This document shows, piece after piece, positions 50,685-62,937 of a stretch of 64,000 nt of DNA. The notes below the pieces were generated by a model. The model saw only the letters and a program-made list of their open reading frames with translations. It searched no databases and had not been told where the DNA came from. Source of the stretch: Eutreptiella sp. 'Long Island Sound 2002' (taxonomy: Eukaryota; Euglenozoa; Euglenophyceae; Eutreptiales; Eutreptiaceae). The stretch covers positions 102,488,357 through 102,552,356 of the forward strand of contig OZ038382.1 of NCBI GenBank assembly GCA_964036045.1, given 5' to 3'. Each line of letters opens with the position of its first letter. Positions within the stretch are counted from its first letter, which is position 1. Both the position numbers and the translations under genes were made by a program.

Positions 50685-53390
50685 TCTCCCTGTGTCAGTC
50701 TACTGACAGGTGCAGTGAGCACTCTTCTGCAGACGTGCCTGTGTATGGGTGTAAGAGCAGTTGTCACAGTTGCCCCGCATTGCATCGCAGGACAGGACCG
50801 TTAGCCCCCCGTGACAACCACTCCCTGGCCGAAGGCCATTGGTTTTTTTTTACAGACTACTGCTTACTGAGCACTGCACTGACCCTGTCTGTGCCCTGCA
50901 GACCCATGCCTATGGTTTCCAGCGTGAGCCAGGTGGCCGCTTATCAGGATTGCAGCCACCCAGCGAGTGTGTGCCTTGTTGACCATGTGTTGCATGGGTA
51001 CTGCCCTAATGAAATGACCTTGGTGAGCCAACGAAGAACGGTGGCTTACTACACCAGGGGGGAATGACAAGCAAGGTGTTATGAGGCAGGGTGTGTCTTC
51101 CCTCCTTGGGGACAAGCGAGCCCACAGTTAGGACCCCTGACTGGTCCAGACCCATGGGGTTCTACCCTTCCTTACTGGGTTTACCATACCCCTATGTGTG
51201 CTACGTATGTCTGTGTGTGTCTCACTTCTCTCCCCAGCGTGGCTCCCGGAGACCGGGCTTCGCTGACGTCGGACCGAAGGTCCTAATCAGGTACTATTAC
51301 CACTCCTATGGCGCCCAATTTCTGTGCTGGCGCCTATCCTTGGGGTAAGACGGCAAAAGCCCTACCTACTAGAGGGGAGGGGTGGCCAAGTGTGCTAAGG
51401 GCATACAAAACGCCCATTTTTGCTTCTGGCCAAAAGCTAACGCACTCCCCTGCCCACGAGGAAAAGCACGCGGGACAGGAGACACCACTACACTACACTC
51501 ACTAACGCCAGCACCGGCCTTCGAAGGCAGGGTGAGCACTCATCACTTGCACTCACCTCCTGCCAGGCCTGCTGACCCTAACCCCTACACACGCTACTGG
51601 GTGCTGCTGTGGAACATCACTCAGGCCCTAATGGCCCTCCTGCGAAGAAGACAAGAGAACACAGCGCTCCTAAGCAGCTGTGGCCTAACAGGGGACGCCA
51701 CAACGCGTTTCCCCTGCTAGGGCTTGGAGGGAAGGGGTGCTCTCGTTGCGTGCACAGCGCAGATGTCGTTGAAGTCGAACTGCCCTCGCCTGTACTGGCT
51801 GAGGCACAGTAATTTGATTTGTGATCAGCGCCCCTGTTTTGCTGGGGCAAAAAAATGGATAGCCGCCGAAGGCGGCTGCTGCGTGCACCAATCACCCTTA
51901 ACCTCTCCCACCTGTACAACAGAGGCAAATGAAGGGGTGTTTGCGGCGGAGGAACCAAGCCACACTCCAGGTATTATACCCTTCTCAGTGTGACCTATAA
52001 TACACTGTCCGCAAACACGCTGACGGATCAGCTCCACTGTCAAGCAAGCAAGCTTTAAGAGACTCCTCAGGTTCTCTCAAAGAACGTACCGAGGAGCCTC
52101 TGGGTAACCTAAACAAGGTTTACCTTGCGCAATTCGCGTGGCCTACCCTTTTAATGCATCATGTGCACGCAGGGAAGGGAGGCGAAACCAATTCCACTCT
52201 GACTCAACCAGGAGGTGAGCTCCTCCTGGGCTGACCTACCTTACTCACCATGCATCGTGTGAATGCCGAATGAAGCGAACACAAAACAAGCCTAAGCGTT
52301 TTAAGCAACCCTACTTTAACGCCACGGCCACACACACGAACAAACGCTTTCTTTACTTACCTGTGAAGAAGAAAACAAGGGTGAATTAGGGGTACAGGTA
52401 AAGCGTCACAGCGTGTGAATGCCTCGATTAGGCACATGCATCGCGAGCACAGCGCATATTCTAACCCTACGTGCGCGCTGCGCGCTCCATTCGCATCGCA
52501 TACCTTCCATTCCTGTTTTGACCTGTGCAGAGCACGAGGAGGAACACCCGAACCCCCAACGAACACAGCGTTGACAACCCTAACGTTTTGACGAAACAAC
52601 CAACACGAACGCAATGCATGCGTGTGAGATGACACTGACATACCTGAGAGGTGGGTTGTTGACCTGCTTTGTGGTGTCGGTTCAATTTGAATACTTTTCT
52701 CTGAAGTTTATAGAAATTTTGATGCAACTGTGCAAAAATTTCCTTTAAAACTCTAAAAACTACGGCTCATACCTTCTTTTTCAAAAGCCGTTTACGCTTG
52801 CGCAACCCTTTTCTTGGAGTCCGCTTCCTTTGCGCTTGTCTGCGACTTTGATTTATGTGTAAAAATGACGATTTCCCGCGTGGTTTCGTCGATTTTTAAC
52901 GATTTCACTTGCTAAATCGCAACCCCTTCCGCTAAACCGCAGGAATCACTCCCTGCTGGTTACATTTTCTATTTTTTCCAGCTCCTGGAGGTTTGTGTCC
53001 TCCATTGGGAGTATTGCTCCGCCCTGGCCCTTGGTCAGGATGTATACTAAAACGCTGTTTATACAGCGATAGCCGTCCGCATTAGAGCGTTCGACTGTAC
53101 CCTAGTGGGCAAGCAAATGTGCTCTAGGGAGGGAGTCCTGGGTTCAAACCCCACTACCCCCAAACTTTTTCCAAAAGTTTTCGTCGCACGCCGGCAACTT
53201 TTGAGGAATGCCCCTTCGAAGGGACATCATTCACGGTACATTACACTGTTTTTCAAGGGTACCTACAGTGTGATAGGCTTCTATGAAGTGATGAGGATGT
53301 TTATGGTAAGTTTAATGCATGTTCTGAGGTAATTTTGGGAATATTCGAGCCTTTTTCCTTGGTCCTACTAGCTTAGCTAACTAGTACTCC
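50685..53390 (+). other. 3' noncoding region of element 3 with conserved structures
   Basis: Blocks shared with element 1: hairpin GGCGCC/GGCGCC at 51310-51334; CAGGGGA/TCCCCTG at 51689-51716; an outer stem GTGTTTGCGG/CCGCAAACAC (51937-51946, 52009-52018) around GTATTATA/TATAATAC (51971-51978, 51996-52003) and a weakened CACACT/AGTGTG pairing; hairpin CTCCTC/GAGGAG at 52063-52096. 52160-53030 holds nothing I recognise. A tRNA-like B-box block is at 53090-53162. Confidence 0.7.
53090..53162 (+). other. tRNA-like relic near the 3' end of element 3
   Basis: CCCTAGTGGGCAAGC resembles an A box and GTCCTGGGTTCAAACCCCAC a T arm with B box. Similar words occur in the tRNA-like block of the element 1 LTR (2216-2291), but here the block lies outside the LTR. 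No acceptor stem. Confidence 0.3.
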
Positions 53391-53397
53391 AGGGGGG
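53391..53397 (+). promoter_or_regulatory. Polypurine tract of element 3
   Basis: AGGGGGG immediately precedes the 3' LTR, as in element 1. Confidence 0.8.
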
Positions 53398-54106
53398 AGT
53401 AAGAAAAAGTCACTGCCATGTCTTTCTTGGAGGGCTTGATCCAGGCCAAGCCCCCCTTAAAACCCTTTTGTTGATGCTAAGACAAACTTAAGTGTTTTTA
53501 TCTCTCTTTTGTTGCCTAAAGTACACTTTCTCAAAGTAACTAGGGTTGTGACCCTAGCCCCCCATGAAGTTCACCCCTACCACTCAACTGAGCGGAGGTA
53601 CCTTCCTTCATGGAGGATATACCGAAATAAAACAGGCACTTCATGCTTTAGGCCTTGGAGGTTAAGCCTAGTGGTCTCCCACCCCAAGACCCCTATACTC
53701 AATTGTTTCTACCACTTATTGTGGTCCTACTTTGTAACTGTTTCTGAATTCAGTTGCTTGGCCAAGTCATTTTCTGTGTGGTCCTGACATCTATGCCCCA
53801 CATTCCTAACCAGCACCATTTCACCCTAAAGAGTGCACATGAAGTGCCTAATGCAACCTCTGAGGCAAGAGTCAGACCAATTTTCATATAAAATCTTTTG
53901 TATTATCCATTTGTGATTGAATATATGTGTATAAACCTGCTTTGTGTATCTGCAGCCCTTCTGTGTTACACTGGATTCCAAAACCAATCATTGATTGGAT
54001 CCATATCCTGTTCTTGCTCTACTTGCTGCTTTGGTTTGGGTTTTCAACTACAAAACCTGCAGGAATACATCAAAATATCTAGGGCATAATTCGAGGACAT
54101 CTTTCG
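53398..54106 (+). repeat. 3' LTR of element 3
   Basis: 709 bp, followed by TSD GGGAG at 54107-54111. Confidence 0.9.
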
Positions 54107-56064
54107 GGGAGTGCTGTACAAAGGTGTATGGTGGGGCCTGGGTTGGTGCCGCGCCCCGCCGCTCCTGGCTGGGGCGTCGGGGCGTGTGTGTGTTTGTGGG
54201 CGCGCCCCGCTTGTTCCCCGCCTTTCCTAGCTGGGGTGTGCTGTGTGGGCGTGCGTGCTGGGCTCGGGTCTCGGCTGTGCCCCGCCCTTCTTGGTTGGGT
54301 TGTTGGGGTGTGTGTGCGGTCTTGCCTGTGCTCTGCTTGCCCCCGCCCTTCCTGGGGGGCAGCCTGTGGCGCGGGGGTGTGCAGGTGTTGCGGTTTTTTC
54401 TTTTTTTTTGGGGGGGGGCGTGTCGTATCTTGGCTTTGTGGTGTCCGTCGCTGGCTGTCCCGGTCTCGGGTCTCGTGGTCTCTGTCCTTCCATCCCCTCT
54501 GTTCCGGGCTGCGTTGCTGGCTTTTTTTTTTCGTCCCAGCGTAGTGTGCGTCCGCGTGTTTTGGATGTCCCTTTTCACGGGGGGCCGCTGCTCCTGGCTT
54601 GGTGTGGCAGGTTTGGGCTGGGTGGTCCCCCTGTGCCCCTTTGGGGGTCCTATCTTTGGTGCCGTCTGGGTGGGGGATTTCGCCGCCTCTTGCGGTGTTG
54701 GTGGGCGATTTGGTGGCTGTGGGCCGTTCTTGCGCCCCCCCCCCCTGTTTTTTTTTTCGGGGGGGGGTTTGCCTGTTCCTTCCTCTGCCTTCCTTGGGCT
54801 GGCGCACGCACTGGTCGGCATTCAGTGTGGTCTTCCGGGTTGCTGTTGGTGGTTGCGTTTTGCCAGGCCGTGTTGCGGCCCCATGGGTCGGGTGGGTGAT
54901 GTTCACGTTGGGCTCGGTGCCCCTTCCTGCCGGGTTAGGTTATGGCTCTGCCGGCTGGGCGGCTGCGCCAGGTGGCTTCGTGTGGCTCTGGGTTAGGGGG
55001 CTGGGGTTGTCCGTGCACTTTCGCCTCCGCGGTGCCGGTTGTGATTTTGTGGCGGCGGCTTGTGTGCGTGGACCGCCACCGTTGTTGCCGGGCGCGCGCT
55101 GGCCCCTTGCCAGTGTCTGGCGGGCTGGTGCGGTTCCTTCCCGGTTGTGCGGTGCCTTGTTTTGGTTAGTCCTTCGGTTAGCGTCCCTTGCTTTGGTGTT
55201 GTGGTGTCCTGCGGTGCGCCGTGTTGCGCCGTGCCGTGCCGTGGTGTGCCGCTCTGTGCCGCGTCGCGTCGCGTCGTGCTGTGGCGTGTTGTGCTTTGGG
55301 GTGCCTTGTCATGGTGCGTTGCATTGTGGCGCGCTGCGATGCGGTGTGCCGTGCTGCCTCGTGTTGTGCCGTGGTGGGTCGGTGGAGGTCAGCCTGGCCT
55401 GTGTCGTTGTGCGGAGTGCGCGTCGGCTTGTGGCTGGCTGGTGGCTCGGGGATGCTGTTAGGTGTGGGTGGTTCGCTGGGTCCCTGCCGTGGGGGCCTGC
55501 ACGTGCCGCTCGGGCTGGTGGGTCGGGTAGGTGTCCGTGGTGTTGCCCTCTCCGGGGGGGCTGTGCCTTGGGCCCGTGTCCTCTGGGGGTCCCAGCCCCT
55601 AGCCCTAGGTGCTGTGGCCGTGCCTTCGTCCTCTTCTGGTGCCTGTGAGGTGGCCCTTGTGGTGGCCGGGGTCGTCGGCTGGCGGTGAGGCTGTGGTGGT
55701 GGGCTGCGCGGCGCTGTTCCCAGCGGCTTCCTCTGTGGGTGTAGCCCGCTCTCCCCGTGTAGGTGTGCCTTTCATCCCCTGTGTGGTTTCCAGTGGCTGG
55801 TGGGCGTGTGCCGGTGTGATCCGTACGGCGTCCGACTCGTGCATTGGCGGCGTGTGTTGGCGGCGTGCGCCCCCGGGGGTCGTGCGGCCTCTGCTGGGGT
55901 TGGGGCGGCGCTGGTCCCTCCGTCATGGTATGCCCTTCCTGCGTGTGGGTCCTGGTGCCCGCCGTGGTGTCCTCTTTCTCTGCGTCGTGGTCCCCGTTCC
56001 TGCCACTTCCTGGCCCTTGGGTGGTTTCCTGCCCCCACGTTGTGTCCCTTCCGGTGCCGTGTCC

Positions 56065-57950
56065 CTATGAGCGCCTGCCCCTCACTTGGGGCCCTTCCGT
56101 GCCCCCTTGCCTGAGTGTCCCTTTCTGTCCCTTGCCCTCCCCTTGCCTGTGCCCTTTCCCTTCCCAGTGTGGTGGTGGTGGGGTTGGGGGGAGGGCGCCG
56201 ATGGCCCAGGCCTGGGGGTGGGTGGCCTGGAGGGCTTGGGGGGTGTAGGGGGGGCGGAGGCCTTGGACCGCGTCGCGGAGGAGGGCCTCCCATGCCGCTT
56301 GCGGCATGATGGCCTCCGGCGCGGCCTCGTAGGGGTTGGCGGGGGTGCGGGTGCGGACCTCCTCGAAGGTGTGCACCATGTGCACCCCTTCTCGCCTTCC
56401 CGCTCCCCCGGCCCACTTCACCTAGCGGCAGAGCTCCTGCAAGGCGGGGGAGGGGTCCGAGCTTGAGGTCGTGGAGCAGCGGGAGGAGGACGTGGACATG
56501 CGGCGGGGGCGGGCGTGGCGGCGCCTGGGGGAGCGGGAGCGGCGGTGGCGGGGGCTGGGGGTGGAGGACGGATACGGGCGGAGGGGGGAACGGGAAGCCC
56601 GGTCGGGCCCGTGGGGGGAGGGGGGGCTGGACATGGGGTGGCGGTGGCGTGCTTGGCGGCGCCTGGAGGAGCGGTAGCGGCGGTGGCGGGGGCTGGGGTG
56701 GAGGACGGGTACAGGCGACGGAGGGAACGGGGAGCCCGGTGGGGCCCGTGGGGGGAGGGGGAGATGGACATTGGGCGGCGGTGGCGTGCTTCGCGGCGCC
56801 TGGGGGGACGGGAGCGGTGGTGGCGGGGGCTGGGGGAGGGGGTCGCGTACGGACGGAGGGGGGAGCGGGAAGCCCGGTGGGCCTCCTAGGGGCCACCAGG
56901 GACAGTCACCCGACCCATACCACCAGCCGCTGCCGCCACCGCACCCCTACGTGGCGGATCCATGGAGGGCGGGGGACCTCCCCGCCCCCCCCCACAGTAC
57001 TAGGCGGCACCACGCGAGGGCCCCCACGACCCGCCGACACCTCCTGATTGGCCCGACTCGAGCGGCGAGGCACGGTCCAGCAAACGGCGGCGCTTCAGCT
57101 CCCCCCCCGCACGGCACACCCGACCCCGGAGCGCACACTCCCCACACCGCCACCGCGCCTCAACCACCCACTCGTGCCGCTCCCGCTCCCCAAGGCGCCA
57201 CCACGACCCCCCGGGGCCCCGCTCCCGCCGCTCCCGCTCCCCCGGGCGCCACCACGCGCGCCACCGCCGCCCCATGTCCACCTCCCCCTCGGTTGGGCCT
57301 GGGGGGCCCCCTCGGCGTGGACGTGGTGGCCGGGGGGATAAGGTGCCTGGTACGGGGGGGGGAGGCCCCTGGTGGTAGTTGGGGTATGGGGGTGGAGCGC
57401 CTGCTGGCTGCCATCCCATACGCTGGTGCTGCTCGTGCAGGGGGGGTTGTGGCCCGGTGGGGTAAGATGGTGGGCAGTGGTAGTGGTGGGGGTGGTGTTC
57501 GTGGTGGTGCCGGTGGGGCCGCTGGTGGTGGTGGCGCTGGTAGTGGTGGGGGTGGTGCTGCGGGTATGGCCCTAGGACCCCTTGTTGATAATCCGGTCCC
57601 CCTGGTGGGGGTTGGGGGTCGGGGATCGTGCGAAGTCCCTGGGGCTGTACTGTTTGGTGGGCAGCGGGGGCGGGTCGGGGGCCAGGCTTAACGGTGATTG
57701 TGGTCGAGGGGTCCCACGTCCCTGGGTCGGTCTGGCCGGCAGCGGTGGTGGTTTGTGGGGGCCGGAAGACAGGGCGTTTGGAGATCGGGATATTAACAAG
57801 GGTTCGGACGGGGTCGTGTTGGGTGGCCGCCTCTTTGGTGGCGGCGGCCGCTGGTGGGAGGCGGGCGTGGGTTGTGGTAGGTGGGGGGTCCCGGTTTGGG
57901 TTAGGGTTTTGGTCACCGAGCTGGTGGAACCAATCTTGGTTTTATAACCC
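56065..57950 (-). pseudogene. RS-repeat protein gene, right-arm copy
   Basis: Minus strand, partner of 38206-40057. The conserved N-terminal segment (DPGTWDPSTTITVKPG, about 57690-57770), Pro/Gly-rich middle, RS-repeat region (about 56420-57290) and C-terminal globular piece (KWAGGAGRREGVHMVHTF, AWEALLRDAVQGL, 56065-56421) are all present. A TAG stands at 56420-56422 where the left copy has TGG (RRW), and the RS region differs by large indels and internal duplication, so this copy looks broken. The codon matching the left ATG at 38525 is ATC here. Confidence 0.4.
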
Positions 57951-58988
57951 TTTTTAGTGTCTAGGGTGGACCTACCAGGTTTAGCAGCAGCAGCAAGCAG
58001 CAAGCAGCAGCAGCAAGCAGCAAGCAGCAGCACGCGCCAAATGGGTAAAAATCAGATTTCCGTCGTGGTGCTTCAGATTCAGGTGAAATTTTGGTGGATG
58101 ATACCTATGGGTGTGAAGTACAATCACACAAAGTTTGAGCAAGAAACTCAACGGTGGCGGCCGGGAACGGGATTCGCAAGTGGCGGACCACAGTTTCAAA
58201 AACTGCAGTTTAGGGCCAAAAACAGCCATTTTTGGCCCAAAAATGCCCTGGAACACATTCAAAACGGCCAAACGAAGGGAAACGGTGGGTACTCTCCACG
58301 TGCCGCTTGACTTCCCCCTGTCAACGAGCTCTTTGCGGCCCTCTAACTCCATGATATGTCGCGGAAGCGGCCCAAAAAGGCCCCCAGAAGCTCCAACTGC
58401 CGACGGCCACAAACCAAGAATAGGCCATCTCTTTGGCTACATGGCTCAAAATGCGATTCCGAGGGCACCTGCTCCACCCGCAACCCCCCACGTTTTGTGG
58501 TTTCCACCCCTCAGAATTGCCCAAACGGACGCCTAGACCCCAATAACTAGGCCCACTAGGCTGTGGCAAGCTGCAAGCTCAAGCCCAAACAGGTGGGTAC
58601 CCAAATGGGTCAACAGGGTCCGAAAGGGGTAAAAATATGACTTTCCGCAAAAATGATCCTAGACCATGTGCGACGCTAAAACAAGTGTTTTTGGACTGTT
58701 TTGAGCTTGTGGTGGCCCATTTTGGTCCACCAAAAATGCCAAAATGCCTTGAAAATGGGCTGTTTTGGGACCAAAAATGGGTCAAAAATGGGTCAAAAAC
58801 GCATTTTTCCAAAACTCATCGTAGACCATTTGGGGTGCACAAAAGGGTGAAATGAGCCCATTTTGAGCCCATTTTGGGGCATTTTGGCCCCTCAGAAGTC
58901 CAAAAAGCCTTGAAAGTGGGCCTCGTGGTGATGGGGTGCATTTCACTTTGTCAAGAGCCATCAATGAGTGAATCATTCTTGATGTCCC
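57951..58988. other. Intergenic part of right arm
   Basis: Mirror of 37151-38205. It includes the AGC/AAGC microsatellite at 57983-58031 and the CAAAATGG-rich stretch. No supported gene. Confidence 0.6.
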
Positions 58989-60404
58989 TCACCATTCATA
59001 TCCAATGTTCCCTCCCCCACCAGCTCGGTCCCAATATTCAGTCTTGATTAGGGCGGTGTCCCTTGGGTTGGCGTCGTTGCGTTTGTGGTGTTGTAGGCTG
59101 CGTGGGGTGGTGTTGGTGGTGGTGCTGTTGCTGGTGGTGCGCTCGTTTGGGCGCCGGCCTGGGTTTGGGGTTGGGTTTGGGGTTGGGGTCCGGTTCCAGG
59201 TTGAGGAGGACCTCGATCCGGAGGTGTGAGGGCGCCGGTGCCGGCTGGGAGGTTTTCCCAGTGTGCTGCCGGGGTGCCTGAGTTGCCTGTGTGGGGGTCG
59301 GGGGGTCCCCGGTAGCCTGGCGTTGGGCCGCAGCTTTGGCTTTTGCCGTGGCCTTGTGGATGAGGTCGGGGGGGAGGGGGGGTCAGAGGATGAGGTGGAG
59401 GACGTCGATGAGGCTGAGGAGGAGGAGGAAGTGGTGGTTTGGGGGGACGCGGGTTGCGTTGTAATGCAGGCGGTCGCGTTTTTGTGTGCGCTGGTTTCTG
59501 CTGCGGCCACGGCGGGGAGGATGGAGGGCATGTCCTCGGGCCGTAGGTTGGGGGTGGGCGGCTGGGGGGGCCTAGCCGTGACCTGGCGGCCCTGCGGGCC
59601 GATCCTGTCGGCAGCGGTGGGGGAGGGAGGTGCGGGGCTGCGGTCTTCTCCTTCTGGGCTTGGCTGGGCCGGGGTCCTGCAATGTGTGAGGTTGTATGGG
59701 TTGGCGTCCGCGGGGGGGAACAATTCGCGTGGGCTGCATTCGGGGGCCGGGGGGGATGGGCCTGGGTTTTCTGGGGTGTGCGTGGGGGGCGTGTGCGGGC
59801 CACTTGGCGGGGTGGGCGTGCCGCGGGGCGTGGGGCTCCCCTCGGTGGGTGTGTGCGGGCTGTCGAGTGTGGGGGGTGGCGAGGGGTGTCCGGCGGGTAC
59901 GTCCGTGGCGGGCGTGTGCTGTTGTTTGGGCGGGTGGGGGAGGCCAGTGTCGCGGGGCTTGCGGGTGCGCGCGATGGTGGGCGTGTGTGGGTCTCCGGCT
60001 GGGCAGCGAGAGGGGAGGGGCATGAACGTTGATTGCGCGGTGGGCCGTGTTGTGTCGGTGTATGTGTCCGCTCGCAGCGGCGCGCTTGCGTGGTCAGTTG
60101 TAGGCTGGGCGATTTGGAGGAGAAGCTCCCCATCTTCTGCTGCCGCGGCAAGGATTTCGCAGACGAGCTTGCGTATTTGGTGCACCTCTTGGTCAGTGGT
60201 GGGAAGGGGGTACGCTAGCTCTGGGCTAAGACCCACGCGGCTGAGAACCTTGTGGATGGCTGATACCCGCAGGTGGTGGAGTGCTGTGGTCTGGGGGGGG
60301 GGTCTTTCCGCGTGTCCGGGCCTGCCTCGATTTGTGTGTGGGCGGTGGGGATGGCCCAAATCCAGGGCACGGTTTCCGTGGATGGCCAGCGGCGCTGGAT
60401 CCAT
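58989..60404 (-). CDS. Proline-rich protein gene, right-arm copy (longest form)
   Basis: Minus strand, 471 codons from the ATG at 60404. N-terminal His/Arg/Pro stretch; helical segment VSAIHKVLSRVGLSPELAYPLPTTD then EVHQIRKLVCEILAAAAEDGE; long Pro/Thr-rich region; PSILPAVAAAE helix; Ser-rich tract; Arg/Pro-rich tail ending in a conserved TALIKTEYWDRAGGGG. The helical start and the tail are the parts conserved with the left arm. The ATG is only a few bases from the block A junction at 60412, so the true start may have been lost. An alternative frame in the tail (SHLRIEVLLNLEPD) also looks conserved, so the exact frame there is uncertain. Family unknown. Confidence 0.4.
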   Translation of the reverse strand: MDPAPLAIHGNRALDLGHPHRPHTNRGRPGHAERPPPQTTALHHLRVSAIHKVLSRVGLSPELAYPLPTTDQEVHQIRKLVCEILAAAAEDGELLLQIAQPTTDHASAPLRADTYTDTTRPTAQSTFMPLPSRCPAGDPHTPTIARTRKPRDTGLPHPPKQQHTPATDVPAGHPSPPPTLDSPHTPTEGSPTPRGTPTPPSGPHTPPTHTPENPGPSPPAPECSPRELFPPADANPYNLTHCRTPAQPSPEGEDRSPAPPSPTAADRIGPQGRQVTARPPQPPTPNLRPEDMPSILPAVAAAETSAHKNATACITTQPASPQTTTSSSSSASSTSSTSSSDPPSPPTSSTRPRQKPKLRPNARLPGTPRPPHRQLRHPGSTLGKPPSRHRRPHTSGSRSSSTWNRTPTPNPTPNPGRRPNERTTSNSTTTNTTPRSLQHHKRNDANPRDTALIKTEYWDRAGGGGNIGYEW

Positions 60405-60411
60405 TGGACCG

Positions 60412-62937
60412 ATTTCCTGTTTCCAATGAGGGCTCTTGTTCTGTCATAGCAATTTGGCGATCAAATGATGGCAAATCGATGTTCCCTAAGGCGTGCAAAG
60501 TGCCGTAGTGCCACGCGGTGCTCCATTTTGAGGTGAAAATGAGCCGTTTTACAGCTATGTGTCAAGACAATCGTCCTCGTCTTGCAGCACATTTGCAAAG
60601 CTACTTTTTGTATGGTGATTTTGATTGTAGTACCCAAAACTAGGACCCAGCTTGGTCCTAGTCCGAGTCTTGATAACCAAGCGGGGTTCAGCCCGTCAAG
60701 TTTTCACACCACTTTTTCGGATGCAAGGATGAGCAACACATTTTAGCGAGCATCAGAAGCAAGCGGCCGCAGCAGTCAGCAGCGGCAAGCAGTACAAAAG
60801 TCCTTGTGATGGCACCGTGGCTCAGAACCAGCACACAAGTAGCTCCAAACAACCAGGGACCACAAATAGGGTTGCGCACGCTGCAAGCTGCTTACCTTGT
60901 TCGGTCCTCCACGTGTTTTTCAATGCGTTTTGCAAGACTAGGATCCGGCTCGGTCCCAATTTGAGTCTTGATTACCGAGCTGGGTTTACCCGGTCGTGGT
61001 TTACACCCCTTCTTAGGGTCCAAGGATGAACAACACCCAAAGCGACCGTGGAGCAAATGAGCAACACCACAAACAAGCGTCGTTGAACTTGTAGCCGTCT
61101 ATCCCTTTCTACAGCCCATTTAGTGTCCAAAAATGGCCATTTGTGGGCTATTTTCGGGACAATGGTCCTCAAAATGCAGGACGATCGCCGTTGTGTCAAG
61201 TGTGCACTTTCAATGAGAGCCGTTAGTATTCCAGAGCAATTGGGCTGTAAAAGGAATGCAAGTGGATGTTTAATGAGAAATTTACCATGCTGTGGTGGCA
61301 CACGGTGGTCAATTTCCAGGTGAATGTGAGCCCCTTTTGGGCCGCGATTCCTGTAAATCCTCCGAACCATGGCAGCACATCTGCAAAGAAGGCGTTGTTT
61401 CTTGCACGCCGATTTCGAATGCATTACGTGAGATTCGGACCGGGCTGGTTCCTGGGTTGTGTGTTGATTACCAGGCTGGATTTACCCTGTTGAGGTTTTA
61501 CACGCAATTTCAGGGTCCAAGGATGAGCCACACATTTAAGCAGCAGCAAACAGAAGCAGTGACGAAGAACCAGGCACGCCTCGGCCGCCAAACCCTGCAA
61601 TTCTTCCAGATTGGCAACGACAATTGATTGATGCATTGATGGCGAATCAGCCTGTGCCAGCAGCAATTCTTTTTTATTACTTTATCACAGGCGCCCGTCG
61701 CCGCGGTCACAAATGACGGCGTCCCCTGTGCCGAGGATCTGCCAGCCCAATTTTATATAGGGATTTCTTGAGAAACTAACAGCGGGACACACATCAAGTG
61801 GTCTGCGATTTTTTCTGTTAATATCACACAATTTGCTGCGGATTATTCCCGTCAAGAAACGTCCCGGAACCGGGTTTCGTCCGTCCACTCTTATCACAAC
61901 AGATTCACACCTTCAAGGTCCCAAGGGCGACCCAACGTGCCTCAGAGGCACTGTTGACGGGGGTTTGCCCCCATCAACCTCATAATAAGGCCACTGGATC
62001 CCAACTCAATATGCCCAAAGGGTTATACATTTTTTGTCTCTCCCCAACGTTGGGCCATCTCATGTACTTGGGAACCAAGTACATCGAAAAATACGTTGAG
62101 TTGGTATAACTTCCCTGTTTGCACACCCTCACACCAGGAGCATATCACTTGGAATGTCAGAAGAGTGCACATAAGCTCATTGTAACTCACTTGACCATAT
62201 ATTGTGCGTGCACACCAAAAATCAGCCTTACGAGATGAGGTCGAATTCCAACCAGAGCACTTGCATGTGAGTTCAAGAACCAACGTTATACACGAATATA
62301 GGCAGACGTTGGTCCTAGGCCACTAGGGTGGGTATATAAGGCTTGGGTAGGCTTGTAGGGCATATTTGGGGTCATTTCATGTGCCCGTTTGGCGGGTGTA
62401 CCACTCCAAGACAAACCCGCAAACGGACCCCACATTAAGTGATGCCCTTCTCGTCATGCCAAATCAACACTCAAAACCCTAACCTTAGCCCAAGGGCGCT
62501 TTGAGGGCACGCCCAAAGCTATGCGGTGCCAGCAAGGTGTTTTATTTGCAATTTTCCATTCTTTCATGTGTCCACGTGGAAGTGGAGCCCATGCGAGGAA
62601 TCACAGGTCATTGGTGTCAAGACATGGTGTGTAAAATGAACTGCCGGCAACTCAATCCGAGCTGGACATATTGAACACTTGAACAGTTGAACAATGTTCT
62701 TGGGGATATCAAGTCAATTTTTCATGTTTTTTCCATCATTTTTACCATTTTGGGCCGTCATGATGTCAAGTGGCCATCCTATGTATCCATGTTGCGCTCA
62801 ATTGACATCATGACTCAGCTGCATTATGAAGTCATATACCTCGCTTCCCACAATATCCTGACCCCGGCCAATAACTCCGCTTGGGCTGGGCACAGCAGGG
62901 TCATCTTGCCGTTATTTTGGGCCAATCCCAGATCATG
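60412..62937 (+). repeat. Block A, right copy of the direct repeat
   Basis: Same orientation as 32870-35305. It includes three units of the degenerate tandem family (starts near 60670, 60970 and 61480) and the conserved hairpins at 62062-62084 and 62385-62426. A segment at about 61800-61880 is absent from the left copy. Unlike the left copy it continues past AATCCCAG without interruption. Confidence 0.85.

Larger units (their letters stand above)
42884..54106 (+). mobile_element. Element 3: Ty3/gypsy chromovirus related to element 1, decayed
   Basis: 11.2 kb. LTRs are 709 bp each, at 42884-43592 and 53398-54106. TSD GGGAG lies at 42879-42883 and 54107-54111. Same domain order, LTR start (AGTAAGAAAAAGT), knuckle motif and 3' structures as element 1, so they belong to one family. 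About twelve LTR differences by eye, two nonsense codons in gag and an 11-bp insertion in pol mark it as older and non-autonomous. Confidence 0.94.
54112..60411 (-). repeat. Right arm of the giant inverted repeat
   Basis: G-rich on the + strand and inverted relative to 35967-42002. Homology runs to about 60245. 60246-60411 has no left-arm partner because the left arm was cut by the AGGT-ended repeat. Runs of seven to ten Gs and poly-T/G mixtures at 54395-54770 could form G-quadruplexes. 54112-56064 has no supported gene; its long ORFs are compositional. Confidence 0.85.

Noticed and set aside
53090-53162. Functional tRNA gene
   Set aside because: There is a B-box-like T arm, but no acceptor or anticodon stem pairs. 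Kept only as a tRNA-like relic.
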